The notes below the pieces were generated by a model that was given only the letters and a program-made list of their open reading frames with translations, made no database searches and had not been told where the DNA came from. Below, piece after piece: positions 1-8,652 of a stretch of 64,000 bases of DNA. Position numbers and translations under genes: made by a program. Positions within the stretch are counted from its first letter, which is position 1; each line of letters starts with the position of its first letter. This DNA comes from Herpetosiphon giganteus (GTDB lineage Bacteria > Chloroflexota > Chloroflexia > Chloroflexales > Herpetosiphonaceae). Location: assembly GCF_016907925.1 (NCBI RefSeq), contig NZ_JAFBCZ010000004.1, forward strand, positions 186,001 to 250,000. Direction: 5' to 3'.

Positions 1-760
1 CTTTGGAGCCGAGCATGGCTTTCCATTGATGCTTAAAACGCGACGCAACGGCTACGATGGTCGGGGTACGGCCAAAATTCGCAGCGCCGATGAGATTGCC
101 AGCGCCTGCGCAGCCTTGGGTTTTCCGGAAAACCCAGTGTTTGTTGAGGCTTGGGTTCCCTTCGAGGCTGAGCTGGCAACCCTGATTATTCGCTCGGTCA
201 ACGGCGAGCAATGCGTCTATCCAGTGATTGAAACCTACCAGCCAAGCGGGGTCTGTCGAGTAGTGCGCGCTCCAGCGCCCTTCTCAGCAGCAATTCAGCA
301 ACAAGCCCGCGAGGTAGCCCAAGCAACCGCAGCCGCGCTCGGCGGCTTAGGCATCTTGGCGGTTGAGATGTTTCTGACCAGCAAAGGCCAGATTTTGGTC
401 AACGAGCTTGCGCCTCGCCCGCATAACACGGGCCATTATTCAATTGAAGGCTGCTATTGTTCGCAGTTCGAAAACACCATCCGAGCAGCGCTGGGCTGGC
501 CGTTGGGCGATCCACAGTTGCGCCAACAAAGCGCGGTAATGGTCAATGTGCTTGCGCCAACCAGCAGAGCCTTGGAAAGTAGCCTGATTCAAACCGCACT
601 CCAACCACAAGTGCATGTGCATTGGTACGATAAACGTAGCGCCAAGCCAGGCCGTAAAATTGGCCATATTACCGCTGTGGGAGCTGATCTCAGCGAAGTT
701 GAGGCGCGCGCCCAAGCCGCCGTCGATCAATTGGAGCAGGTGCTGGCCGAACCAGCTTAA
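1..760 (+). CDS. purK: N5-carboxyaminoimidazole ribonucleotide synthase, C-terminal part
   Basis: ATP-grasp enzyme of de novo purine synthesis that carboxylates aminoimidazole ribonucleotide with bicarbonate and ATP. The frame is open from base 2, so the gene begins upstream of the window. The first visible residues lead into the typical PurK segment LKTRRNGYDGRGTAK (glycine-rich ATP-binding loop), followed by FVEAWVPFEAELATLIIRS, VEMFLTSKG and the NELAPRPHNTGHYSIE metal/ATP-site motif. About 253 residues are present, roughly two thirds of a normal PurK. purE follows on the same strand after 98 bases, and the pair forms the usual two-step PurK/PurE route to carboxyaminoimidazole ribonucleotide. 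Identification is secure; the N-terminal third cannot be seen. Confidence 0.96.
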   Translation, partial: FGAEHGFPLMLKTRRNGYDGRGTAKIRSADEIASACAALGFPENPVFVEAWVPFEAELATLIIRSVNGEQCVYPVIETYQPSGVCRVVRAPAPFSAAIQQQAREVAQATAAALGGLGILAVEMFLTSKGQILVNELAPRPHNTGHYSIEGCYCSQFENTIRAALGWPLGDPQLRQQSAVMVNVLAPTSRALESSLIQTALQPQVHVHWYDKRSAKPGRKIGHITAVGADLSEVEARAQAAVDQLEQVLAEPA

Positions 761-858
761 TCTGAACAAATTCACATTGTCAGGCAAAATCGGGTGCTGC
801 AAAGGCGCGGCATCCTCGATCAAGGCTTGGCATTTTTATTGTATGCGAAAGGACAATC

Positions 859-1365
859 ATGAGCGCCGTAGTTGGGATTGTGATGGGCAGCGATTCGGAT
901 TTGGCCACGATGCAAGCAGCAGCCAGCATTTGCCAAGAATTTGCGATTGAGTATGAGTTGCGGGTGGTTTCGGCCCACCGCACACCTGCATTGATGGCCG
1001 AATATGGCCAAACCGCCCACGAACGCGGCCTCAAAGTAATTATTGCTGGTGCTGGCGGCGCGGCCCATTTGCCAGGCATGCTGGCCGCCTATACCCCGTT
1101 GCCAGTGATTGGCGTGCCGGTGCCGATTGGTCATTTGCAGGGTGTTGATGCCTTGCTGTCAATTGTCCAAATGCCTGGCGGCGTGCCAGTTGCCACCGTC
1201 GCGATTGGTCAAGCCAAAAACGCTGGTTTGCTGGCAATTCAAATTTTGGCCACCGCCGATGCCGCCTTGCAAGCCAAATTGATTGAATATAAACAGACCA
1301 TGGCAACAGAATCACAGGCCAAGAACGAGCGCCTGCAAGCAAGCGCTAAGAACATAGAGCAATGA
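859..1365 (+). CDS. purE: N5-carboxyaminoimidazole ribonucleotide mutase
   Basis: Cytosolic mutase that moves the carboxylate of N5-CAIR to carbon 4, the step after PurK. The 168-residue protein has the class I PurE signatures MGSDSD (residues 9-14), SAHRTP (about 39-44) and the glycine-rich [11 protein letters not shown] (about 65-75). AAAGGA sits 7 bases before the ATG. Length fits the family. The last four sense codons and the TGA lie in a 7-base repeat array (AGAACAT-type units from 1350), so the C-terminal residues NIEQ appear to be encoded by repeat DNA and not by conserved purE sequence. Confidence 0.97.
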   Translation: MSAVVGIVMGSDSDLATMQAAASICQEFAIEYELRVVSAHRTPALMAEYGQTAHERGLKVIIAGAGGAAHLPGMLAAYTPLPVIGVPVPIGHLQGVDALLSIVQMPGGVPVATVAIGQAKNAGLLAIQILATADAALQAKLIEYKQTMATESQAKNERLQASAKNIEQ

Positions 1366-1735
1366 ACATAGAACATAGTTGTGGGGATCGGTTATTAGGG
1401 GTCGGGGATCGGTGAGGCCTAAGCAAACAATGCTTCGGGCAATTCGTGGCAAAAAATTTAACGCAGAGGCGCAGAGAATGTATGGCTATAGGCTATGGGC
1501 TTTTGGCTCTAGGAAATTAATAATCTGGGCTAATCTGTGCAATCTGTGGCTACAATAATTATTATTCGTGGAATTCGTGGCAAAAGAACAGCCTTCGCGT
1601 CCTTCGCGATCTTCGCGGTTCCGATCCTTCGTGCCCTTCGTGTCCTTCGTGGATCAAATCCTTAACGCAGAGGGCTATAAAAAAGGGATCGGGCACAAAA
1701 CCCGATCCCCAACAACCATTCCCCAACCCCCACAT
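1366..1735. repeat. Mosaic of short-period intergenic repeats
   Basis: This gap of 370 bases between purE and lipA has no credible gene. From left to right it holds AGAACAT-type heptads continuing out of purE, GGGGATC-type heptads (about 1382-1416), an AACGCAGAGG element (1459-1477), GGCTATA-type heptads (1484-1511), ATTCGTGGC/AATTCGTGG units (1442 and 1565-1580), a block of 9-base units CTTCGCGTC changing to CTTCGTGTC (about 1592-1655), and GATCCCC-type heptads (about 1704-1735). The same families recur in other gaps of this window. Short open frames across it are products of the repeats. Confidence 0.85.
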
Positions 1736-2632
1736 CTACAAATCGGCGACGTGTTCGTGAGCGTGATACGACGAGCGCACCATCGGGCCTGATTCGACGT
1801 GGCGGAAACCACGGGCCAAGCCTTGCTCGCGGAACCAGGTAAAGGTTTCTGGTGGCACATAGCGATCAATCGCCCAGTGATCGCCCGATGGCGAGAGATA
1901 TTGGCCAATCGTCATGACATCAACATCTGAGCGGCGCAAGGCATCCATCACGGTCAGCACTTCTTCATCGGTCTCGCCAGCGCCAACCATCAAGCCACTT
2001 TTGGTCACGATAGTTGGCTGAAGGTCGCGGGCCAAGCGCAACAATTCGAGGCTTTGATAGAAATTAGCCCGTGGTCGGAACTTGCGGAACAAGCGGGGCA
2101 CAGTTTCGATGTTGTGGTTCAGCACATCGGGCTTGGCATCAAGCACAATCCGCAAGGCATCCCAGTTACCATCAAAATCGGGAATCAGCACTTCGACCTT
2201 GCAATCGGGCAATTGCTGGCGAATCAAATTGATCGATTCGGCAAAAATATGTGCGCCGCCATCAGCTTGATCATCGCGATTAACTGAGGTCAGCACAACA
2301 TGCTTGAGTTTGAGGTGGGCAACCGCAGCGGCAATCCGCTGAGGTTCTTGTTCGTCGATTGGTTTAGGCTTGCCTTTGCCAATCGCGCAATAGCGACAAC
2401 CGCGGGTACAGGTATCGCCGAGTAATAAAAAGGTTGCTGTGCGATGATTCCAACATTCGCCAATATTGGGGCAGTGGGCTTCTTCGCAGACCGTATGCAA
2501 ATCGAGTTCGCGCATAAGGCTATGCACATCCTCGTAGTTTTCCCCTATCGGAGCGCGAGCCTTGAGCCAAGCAGGGCGGCGAGGAGCCGCTGGCGCAGCT
2601 TTGGGCGCTTCAAAGAGTGTAATTGTATCCAT
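1736..2632 (-). CDS. lipA: Lipoyl synthase
   Basis: Radical-SAM enzyme that inserts two sulfurs into octanoyl groups on lipoyl-dependent proteins. The 298-residue protein carries both diagnostic iron-sulfur motifs: the auxiliary-cluster CEEAHCPNIGEC (about residues 49-60) and the radical-SAM CTRGCRYC (about 75-82). The C-terminal GPMVRSSYHA contains the conserved RSSY cluster ligand. FNHNIETVPRLF-type sequence is present as LNHNIETVPRLFRKFRPRA. The gene is alone on the minus strand and convergent with purE. Its stop lies against a heptad array. Length is normal for the family. Confidence 0.97.
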   Translation of the reverse strand: MDTITLFEAPKAAPAAPRRPAWLKARAPIGENYEDVHSLMRELDLHTVCEEAHCPNIGECWNHRTATFLLLGDTCTRGCRYCAIGKGKPKPIDEQEPQRIAAAVAHLKLKHVVLTSVNRDDQADGGAHIFAESINLIRQQLPDCKVEVLIPDFDGNWDALRIVLDAKPDVLNHNIETVPRLFRKFRPRANFYQSLELLRLARDLQPTIVTKSGLMVGAGETDEEVLTVMDALRRSDVDVMTIGQYLSPSGDHWAIDRYVPPETFTWFREQGLARGFRHVESGPMVRSSYHAHEHVADL

Positions 2633-2770
2633 GAAAACCCCTTGGATAACGCAACGAGCAGCATTTGCTCTTGCTCATATTGTAACGTGCTTTTGCTGCT
2701 TGTCATGCACCCAATTTTTAAGCCTCGCTTGGCCCACCGATCTAAAACCCAGCCTTGAAATCAGCTTAAA

Positions 2771-2864
2771 AGCGCTATGCAAATTTGGGCATAATTACTA
2801 AAATTTAAGCTTGACATTTCAATTATGATGCGCTATATTTAGTGAAATTCTACTAAAATTTTAG
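2771..2864. promoter_or_regulatory. Candidate operator elements around the mannan-locus promoter
   Basis: CTAAAATTTTAG at 2853-2864 is a perfect 12-base palindrome just downstream of the predicted start site. A near copy, CTAAAATTTAAG, lies at 2798-2809 just upstream of the -35 box, centre to centre about 55 bases. A further site centred on AGCGCT at 2771-2776, with TTAAA on its left and ATGCAA on its right, resembles LacI-family operators, which usually have a central CG. Autoregulation by the adjacent LacI-type protein is an inference. Confidence 0.4.
2811..2839 (+). promoter_or_regulatory. Candidate sigma-70 type promoter before the lacI-type gene
   Basis: TTGACA at 2811-2816 and TATATT at 2834-2839 are separated by 17 bases, close to the housekeeping consensus. 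Predicted transcription start is near 2846, which leaves an untranslated leader of about 200 bases before the regulator at 3049. It lies in the 416-base gap (2633-3048) between the divergent lipA and regulator genes; nothing else coding was seen there. Confidence 0.6.
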
Positions 2865-3048
2865 ATAAAGTTTATAGAATTTTCCAGCAACAGTTGGGTC
2901 ATGCCCCAAACTCACTTCCCGCTGAGCCGAATCATCACCTGAATTGATTTGCTGAAACGATCTAAATTTTTCAATAAAGTCGCTTGCAACCAAAGCGGCA
3001 TTTTATGGCATCATGAGAGCCTATTCAAAGGTGACTAGGAGAACATGT

Positions 3049-4089
3049 ATGACGCAGCGGATCACGATGGAAGACATTGCGCGGCAAAGCGGTGTCTCGT
3101 TGGCAACAGTTTCATTAGTATTACGCGACAAACCTGGGATTAACGACGATACCCGTCGCCGCGTGTTGGATATTGCGCGTGATCTTGGCTATCGCAAACG
3201 CTTGAACCATGAGAAGTTGGTTTCGCAATCATTGCATAATGCTGGGGTGATCGTTAAGGCTTCGCTTGGCGATGATAGCCCGCTGACCAACCCATTTTAT
3301 GCGCCGATTGTCGCAGGCATCGAGGCTGCTTGCCGCAAAATGCATATCAATTTGATGTACGCCACCGTGCCAGTTGATATGGAAAATCATCCCCAAGAAA
3401 TGCCCCGCTTGCTCTCCGAAGATCATCTTGATGGGGTCTTGTTGGTCGGCGCATTTGCCGATGCAACGATTACCAAGCTCTTGCAACGTGAGGGTATTCC
3501 AGCAGTGTTGGTCGATGCCTACTCCCACGAACATGTCTACGATTCGGTTGTTTCGGATAACTTTCGTGCTGCCTACGAAGCTGTCAGCTATTTGATTAGC
3601 CATGGGCATCGGCATATCGGCATCATTGGCACGACCAAAGAGGCCTACCCAAGCATTGCCGAACGCCGCAAAGGCTATATTCAAGCCTTAACCGATCATG
3701 GCATCCATGATCAGTATTTTGGTGATTGCTTACTCACCATGCATGAAGGTAGCGATACGTCGAGCATTCTCTTGCAACGGCATCCGCAAATTACCGCGCT
3801 TTTTTGTGCCAACGATATGATGGCGATTGGCGCGACCCAAGCTGCGCGAGCTTTGCACCGCCAAATCCCCCAAGATTTATCAATTATTGGTTTCGATAAT
3901 ATTGATCTGGCGCAGCATCTGGCCCCAGCGCTGACCACAATGCATGTCGATAAAGTCAGCATGGGCCGCTTTGCAGTGCAACTGTTAGCCAACCGAGCTG
4001 AGTATCCGGAACAGGCTCCAGCAACAGTTTCGCTGCGACCGCGCCTGATTGAACGCCAATCAGTTCAACGCTTGCAACCACCAAAATAG
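3049..4089 (+). CDS. LacI-family transcriptional regulator of the mannan locus
   Basis: Sugar-responsive DNA-binding repressor, 346 residues from the chosen ATG. Residues about 4-25 form the LacI helix-turn-helix ([20 protein letters not shown]), followed by a hinge and a periplasmic-binding-protein-like effector domain ([28 protein letters not shown] near the C-terminus). An in-frame ATG 12 codons earlier (3013) is less likely, because AGGAG at 3037-3041 is correctly spaced only for 3049. The GH130 gene begins 24 bases after its stop, so it probably controls the downstream glycan genes, with mannobiose or mannosyl-glucose as a plausible inducer. The effector is not determined by the sequence. 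Confidence 0.93.
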   Translation: MTQRITMEDIARQSGVSLATVSLVLRDKPGINDDTRRRVLDIARDLGYRKRLNHEKLVSQSLHNAGVIVKASLGDDSPLTNPFYAPIVAGIEAACRKMHINLMYATVPVDMENHPQEMPRLLSEDHLDGVLLVGAFADATITKLLQREGIPAVLVDAYSHEHVYDSVVSDNFRAAYEAVSYLISHGHRHIGIIGTTKEAYPSIAERRKGYIQALTDHGIHDQYFGDCLLTMHEGSDTSSILLQRHPQITALFCANDMMAIGATQAARALHRQIPQDLSIIGFDNIDLAQHLAPALTTMHVDKVSMGRFAVQLLANRAEYPEQAPATVSLRPRLIERQSVQRLQPPK

Positions 4090-4112
4090 GTTGCTTTGGA
4101 GGAGTATCAGCT

Positions 4113-5111
4113 ATGGAAGCAGCGACGCTTCAATCCACCACTATGCTTGGAAGTGCGCTCCCATCAATTCCATGGGAAGACCGCCCAGTCGGTAATTCAG
4201 ATGTTGTCTGGCGCTACAGCGGCAATCCAGTTATTCCCCGCGATGCCATTCCAACCTCAAACAGTATTTTCAACAGTGCTGTTGTGCCCTTCAAGGATGG
4301 CTTTGCTGGTGTGTTTCGCTGCGATGATAAACGCCGCGTGATGAACATTCACCGTGGCTTTAGCAAAGATGCAATTCATTGGGAAATTGATCCTGAGCCA
4401 TTGCAATTTTCCGGCGATCCCGAAGTAACTGCATTTGAATATCGCTACGATCCACGGGTCTGTTGGATTGAAGATCGTTATTATGTCACCTGGTGTAATG
4501 GCTATCATGGCCCAACCATCGGCGTGGCCTATACCTACGATTTTGAAACCTTCCATCAATTAGAAAATGCGTTCTTGCCCTTCAATCGCAATGGCGTGCT
4601 GTTCCCGCGCAAGATCAATGGCAAATATGCCATGGTCAGCCGCCCCAGCGATAACGGCCACACGCCGTTTGGCGATATTTACTATAGCGAAAGCCCCGAT
4701 ATGGAACACTGGGGCAAACATCGCTTTGTGATGGGCACTAAAGGCGGTTGGCAAAGCACCAAGATTGGCGCTGGCCCAACCCCAATCGAAACTAGCGAAG
4801 GCTGGTTGCTGTTCTATCACGGCGTATTGACCTCGTGCAATGGCTTCGTCTATAGCTTTGGGGCTGCGTTGCTTGATTTGGAGCAGCCATGGAAAGTGCG
4901 CTATCGCACGGCTCCCTATCTGCTTGCACCCCAAACCTTGTACGAATGCGTTGGCGATGTGCCAAATGTGGCCTTCCCTTGTGCAGCTTTGAGCGATGCA
5001 CCCACAGGCCGGATTGCAATTTACTATGGCTGCGCCGATACAGTCACTGGAATTGCCTTCGCCCAAGTTGACGAAGTGTTGAGCTTCCTCAAAGCCAATT
5101 CAGAACTCTAG
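4113..5111 (+). CDS. GH130 glycoside phosphorylase, probable 4-O-beta-mannosylglucose phosphorylase
   Basis: Cytosolic five-bladed beta-propeller phosphorylase. GH130 enzymes split beta-mannosides with inorganic phosphate to give mannose 1-phosphate. The 332-residue protein has the family segments [15 protein letters not shown] (about residues 49-63), [13 protein letters not shown] (about 67-79) and [20 protein letters not shown], which carries the presumed catalytic aspartate region. There is no signal peptide. GGAGGAG precedes the ATG. With the AGE epimerase at 9666 and ManA at 11901 it fits the pathway mannobiose to mannosyl-glucose to mannose 1-phosphate plus glucose. Exact substrate (mannosyl-glucose or mannooligosaccharide) is inferred from context. 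Confidence 0.88.
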   Translation: MEAATLQSTTMLGSALPSIPWEDRPVGNSDVVWRYSGNPVIPRDAIPTSNSIFNSAVVPFKDGFAGVFRCDDKRRVMNIHRGFSKDAIHWEIDPEPLQFSGDPEVTAFEYRYDPRVCWIEDRYYVTWCNGYHGPTIGVAYTYDFETFHQLENAFLPFNRNGVLFPRKINGKYAMVSRPSDNGHTPFGDIYYSESPDMEHWGKHRFVMGTKGGWQSTKIGAGPTPIETSEGWLLFYHGVLTSCNGFVYSFGAALLDLEQPWKVRYRTAPYLLAPQTLYECVGDVPNVAFPCAALSDAPTGRIAIYYGCADTVTGIAFAQVDEVLSFLKANSEL

Positions 5112-5157
5112 CAGTTGGTTGGGCTAGGCCATTGGGTCTAGGGCGGCGTTCCATTGG

Positions 5158-5188
5158 GGGTAGGTAATGCCAACACGCTTACCTACCC
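5158..5188. other. Perfect inverted repeat between GH130 and binding-protein genes
   Basis: GGGTAGGTAA at 5158-5167 is an exact inverted copy of TTACCTACCC at 5179-5188 with an 11-base loop. There is no T-run after it, so it is a weak terminator candidate. It could limit read-through or set relative expression between the phosphorylase and the highly expressed binding protein. A perfect palindrome TGCATCGATGCA follows at 5301-5312, shortly before the next gene, and could be a regulator site. Confidence 0.45.
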
Positions 5189-5338
5189 TGCAATAGGAAG
5201 ATTGTGCTTGCCCAAGCATAGCGTTGGACTTGCGATAACATATATACTTAGCATGTTTGGGCAGGGTTGTCGATGCACAGCTTGCAACATCCAAACAGCC
5301 TGCATCGATGCATGTATTGACCAAGGGAGGTCAGCGTT

Positions 5339-6691
5339 ATGCACAAGAAGCACCCACAATCACGCCACCCGTTTCGAAGTTTTGGATTCAGCTTGATCGT
5401 GCTGCTGATCTTGGCTGCATGTGGTCAAGCAGCGACCCCACCAACCCAAGTTAACCCAACCACTTTACCCACCGATACGCCGCCGACTGCTGTTCCAGCG
5501 CTTGCTAACTCAGCCGATAAAGCCTTGGTCATTTGGTCAACTGGCTCCGATGTTGAGGCGCTTTCGATTCAAGCAGCAGCAGATGTTTTTGTGCAGAAAA
5601 ATCCTGGGGTCTTGATTAAAGTGCAAGCCCTGCCTTGGAGCGATGCTCACACCCAAATTCTTGAGGCCATTGCCGCCGATCGCGGCCCCGATTTGATGGC
5701 TGGTGGCATGTCGTGGGGCATCGAGTTTGGCAAACTTGGCGGCATGATCGATTTGCAAAAACAATATCCTGCGGTCGTGACGGAAGTTAAGCAGAAGATG
5801 TTGCCCCAACTCCAAGATTCGTTATTCTTGGATACGGGCGAGGTCTATGCCTTGCAACTCGACGTTGCGCTGATGGGCATGTTCTATCGCACCGATTTGC
5901 TGCGCGATTTGGTTGGCATGCAGCAAGCTCCCCAAAACTGGACAGAACTCACCAAAGTGCTTGAAAAATCCAAAACCATCAATAAAAAAGGCTTTGCGAT
6001 TGGCTGGGATAACGCTGGCTGGATCAGCTACTTTACCTTTTTATATTCAGCTGGCGGCAGTTTGTATAGCGACGATTGCAGCAAAGCAACGATCAATTCA
6101 GCTGCTGGCTTGCAAGCGCTGACCTACTTCCGCGATCTGTACACCAAATATCAGATTCCCACCGATACCAGCTTGGATATTGAGGGCGGCCTCGAAAGTG
6201 GCGATTATCTGGTGAGTTACGCTGGCACATGGACGGTAGCGGCACTTGAATTCAATCGCCCTGCCTTGGCAGGCAAATGGGCAGTAGCGCCATTGCCCAA
6301 AAGCCCCAAAGGCCAGAGCGTTTCGTTCCTTGGCGGGCGGGTCATCGGCGTAATGGAAGCATCGCAAAACAAAGATCTAGCTGCCGAGTTTATTCGCTTT
6401 TTGTATACCGACGAAGCGGTTGCCGCGCAATCGACCTATGCCCAAAGCGCCAATAACTATTATGTGCCACCAAGCTTGCCCTTGCTGAGCGCCGCCAAAT
6501 TGCCAACCAACATCGAGGCAGGCTTTCGCGGCTTGTTGGAGCAATCGGCAGGCCCACCCAAGTGCGTCGGCTGGGAAGAAAGCACCAGCGATGTGCAAAA
6601 GCTCTTGCAAGAAGTCGTCTACAACAATGCTGATCCCCAAGATGCTTTAGATCAAGCAGCGGAGATCATGAATCGCAATTTGCAACCATAA
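5339..6691 (+). CDS. ABC transporter sugar-binding lipoprotein (family 1)
   Basis: Extracytoplasmic solute-binding lipoprotein of 450 residues, expected to deliver manno-oligosaccharides to an importer. A basic N-terminus and hydrophobic stretch end in the lipobox LAAC (about residues 24-27), followed by a Pro/Thr-rich tether. The body has family 1 (MalE-type) features: LVIWSTGSDVE at the start, DLMAGGMSWG, YALQLDVALMGMFYRTDLL, and a C-terminal YTDEAVAAQS region. GGGAGGTC precedes the ATG. No permease or ATPase gene follows in this locus, which is unusual for a carbohydrate importer; those parts must be encoded elsewhere. Substrate is inferred from neighbours. Confidence 0.9.
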   Translation: MHKKHPQSRHPFRSFGFSLIVLLILAACGQAATPPTQVNPTTLPTDTPPTAVPALANSADKALVIWSTGSDVEALSIQAAADVFVQKNPGVLIKVQALPWSDAHTQILEAIAADRGPDLMAGGMSWGIEFGKLGGMIDLQKQYPAVVTEVKQKMLPQLQDSLFLDTGEVYALQLDVALMGMFYRTDLLRDLVGMQQAPQNWTELTKVLEKSKTINKKGFAIGWDNAGWISYFTFLYSAGGSLYSDDCSKATINSAAGLQALTYFRDLYTKYQIPTDTSLDIEGGLESGDYLVSYAGTWTVAALEFNRPALAGKWAVAPLPKSPKGQSVSFLGGRVIGVMEASQNKDLAAEFIRFLYTDEAVAAQSTYAQSANNYYVPPSLPLLSAAKLPTNIEAGFRGLLEQSAGPPKCVGWEESTSDVQKLLQEVVYNNADPQDALDQAAEIMNRNLQP

Positions 6692-6735
6692 GCAAATTGC
6701 GCCGCTTTGAGATTTGAAGTCGTTCAGGAGGAATT

Positions 6736-8511
6736 ATGCATCGGATGTTCAAGCGCTCGCAGGTTTGGCTGGTTCTGCTGTTGCTGATTGCCGCGTGTAG
6801 TCAGGCCAGCGATTCTGGTGGCGACCAAACCCTGAGCTTGCGCACCTTAACTGGCAATGCTGCGGTCTTTGGCACCATCGAGTTGGTCGTCGATACAGGC
6901 ATCAAAGTCGCCAATCCCTATGATCCTGACCAAATTGATCTGATGGTGAGTTTTATCTCATCAACTGGCCAAATTTATCGCGTGCCAGCCTTTTGGTACC
7001 AAGATTTTGATCAAATTACCTTGCAGCCCAAGGGCAATCCTGAGTGGCGCGTACGCTTTACACCCAGCGAGCCAGGCGCGTGGCAAGTCAAGGCCGAGCT
7101 AACCAAACCAGCACTGAGCAGCGATGTGATAACAATCGAAGTTTCGTCGAATAAACAATCGGCGGGCTTTGTGCGGATCAATAGCAGCAATCCACGCTAT
7201 TTCGCCCGCCAAGATGGCTCGTTCTTTATGCCAATCGGCCTGAATTTGGGCTGGCCAACCCAGCAGGGCGCAGGCATTTTGCGCGAATACGAACACTGGT
7301 TTGATCAACTGAGCAAAAACGGTGGTAACATCGCGCGCATTTGGATGGCCTCGTGGTCGTTTGGCATCGAATGGCAAGACACCGGCTTGGGCGATTATTC
7401 CAAGCGTATGCAACAAGCATGGATGCTCGACCAAATTTTCAAATTGGCGGAACAACGCAACATCACGATTATGTTGACGTTGATCAATCATGGCGCATTC
7501 AGCACGAGCACCGATTCGGAATGGGCCAAGAATCCCTACAACGCGGCCAACGGCGGGCCAATTGCCGAGCCACAGTTGTTTGCAACCGACCTGCAAGCCC
7601 GCGAATTGTTCAAGCATCGGGTGCGCTACATCGCGGCGCGTTGGGCACACTCACCAAGTTTGTTTGCTTGGGAATGGTGGAACGAGGCCAACTGGACCCC
7701 AATCAATGATGCTTTGATGCAGCCATGGGTCAGCGAAATGACCCGCCATTTGGCCCAATTCGATCCCTATCAACATTTAGTTTCGACCAGCTATGCCAGC
7801 AACACAACCACCTCGATGTGGACCCAGCCAGAGATTAATTTCACCCAACACCACGATTATACAGGCCGCGATTTAGGCCAAGCCTTTCCATTGGTGATGC
7901 GTGAATTGAACGCTGCTGCACCGCAAAAACCAGCCTTGGTGAGCGAGCTTGGCTATGCAGCAACAGGCCGCGACGAGGTGATCAACCGCGATCTTTGGCA
8001 ATTTCATCAAGGCTTGTGGGCTGCGCCATTCAGCGGCTTTGCTGGCAGCGGCATGTATTGGTGGTGGGATACCTTGGTCGATCCCGATAACTTGTGGAGC
8101 GAATATGCCAAGCTCGCTCAGTTTTTCAAAGACCAAGATTTGACCAGCTTTAGCCCAGTCAGTGCTCAAGTTTCGCCGTTGAAGGCGCGCGCGCTGGCCT
8201 TGCAAACCAAATCGCAAGCGCTGGTGTGGGTGCGTAGCAACGAATACGAGCCAGAAGCATTAACCAACGCCTACGAAGAAGCGCTCAAAAAGCGCGAATT
8301 CAACGATACGTGGGAATATGTACCGCCGACCTATGCCGATTTGACGCTCAAACTGAGCGGGCTTGAAGCAGGAACCTACCAAGCAACTTGGTACGATCCG
8401 CAAACTGGCACATGGTCGGATTCGACAACGGTTACCCTTGAAGCAGAGGCCGCAACAATTGCCGTGCCAAGTTTCAACTACGACTTAGCCTTAAAACTCG
8501 TCAAGCAATAA
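6736..8511 (+). CDS. Secreted lipoprotein glycosidase: DUF5060-like N-domain plus GH5-type catalytic domain
   Basis: Cell-surface glycosidase of 591 residues. The signal peptide ends in the lipobox IAAC with Cys21. Residues about 35-140 are a beta-sandwich of the DUF5060 type that precedes catalytic domains in plant-polysaccharide enzymes (VEWRVRFTPSEPGAW-like segment seen at about 103-116). The TIM-barrel part has FFMPIGLNLGW, the acid/base candidate Glu317 in WEWWNEANW and the nucleophile candidate Glu404 in LVSELG. The C-terminus is a small beta domain. AGGAGG lies 5 bases before the ATG. Endo-mannanase activity is likely from context, but the substrate is not proven by sequence. Confidence 0.82.
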   Translation: MHRMFKRSQVWLVLLLLIAACSQASDSGGDQTLSLRTLTGNAAVFGTIELVVDTGIKVANPYDPDQIDLMVSFISSTGQIYRVPAFWYQDFDQITLQPKGNPEWRVRFTPSEPGAWQVKAELTKPALSSDVITIEVSSNKQSAGFVRINSSNPRYFARQDGSFFMPIGLNLGWPTQQGAGILREYEHWFDQLSKNGGNIARIWMASWSFGIEWQDTGLGDYSKRMQQAWMLDQIFKLAEQRNITIMLTLINHGAFSTSTDSEWAKNPYNAANGGPIAEPQLFATDLQARELFKHRVRYIAARWAHSPSLFAWEWWNEANWTPINDALMQPWVSEMTRHLAQFDPYQHLVSTSYASNTTTSMWTQPEINFTQHHDYTGRDLGQAFPLVMRELNAAAPQKPALVSELGYAATGRDEVINRDLWQFHQGLWAAPFSGFAGSGMYWWWDTLVDPDNLWSEYAKLAQFFKDQDLTSFSPVSAQVSPLKARALALQTKSQALVWVRSNEYEPEALTNAYEEALKKREFNDTWEYVPPTYADLTLKLSGLEAGTYQATWYDPQTGTWSDSTTVTLEAEAATIAVPSFNYDLALKLVKQ

Positions 8512-8652
8512 CGCCTATTGCTTGACAATGTTTGGCCATGTAGGTCTTGGGTAGCCGCTATCACAAATTAGCAACGATTTGCCTGCGTGATAGGGGCGCT
8601 CAGCGGCCTATGTGGCTTTTTATTGGCAAAAATACCTGCCAAGGATGGTTTC

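Noticed and set aside
1568-1792. Plus-strand open frame before lipA
   Set aside because: Product is a Ser/Arg/Phe-rich translation of the 9-base CTTCGTGTC array.
5301-5312. TGCATCGATGCA as a firm regulator site
   Set aside because: A single short palindrome with no second copy near the other promoters of the locus.
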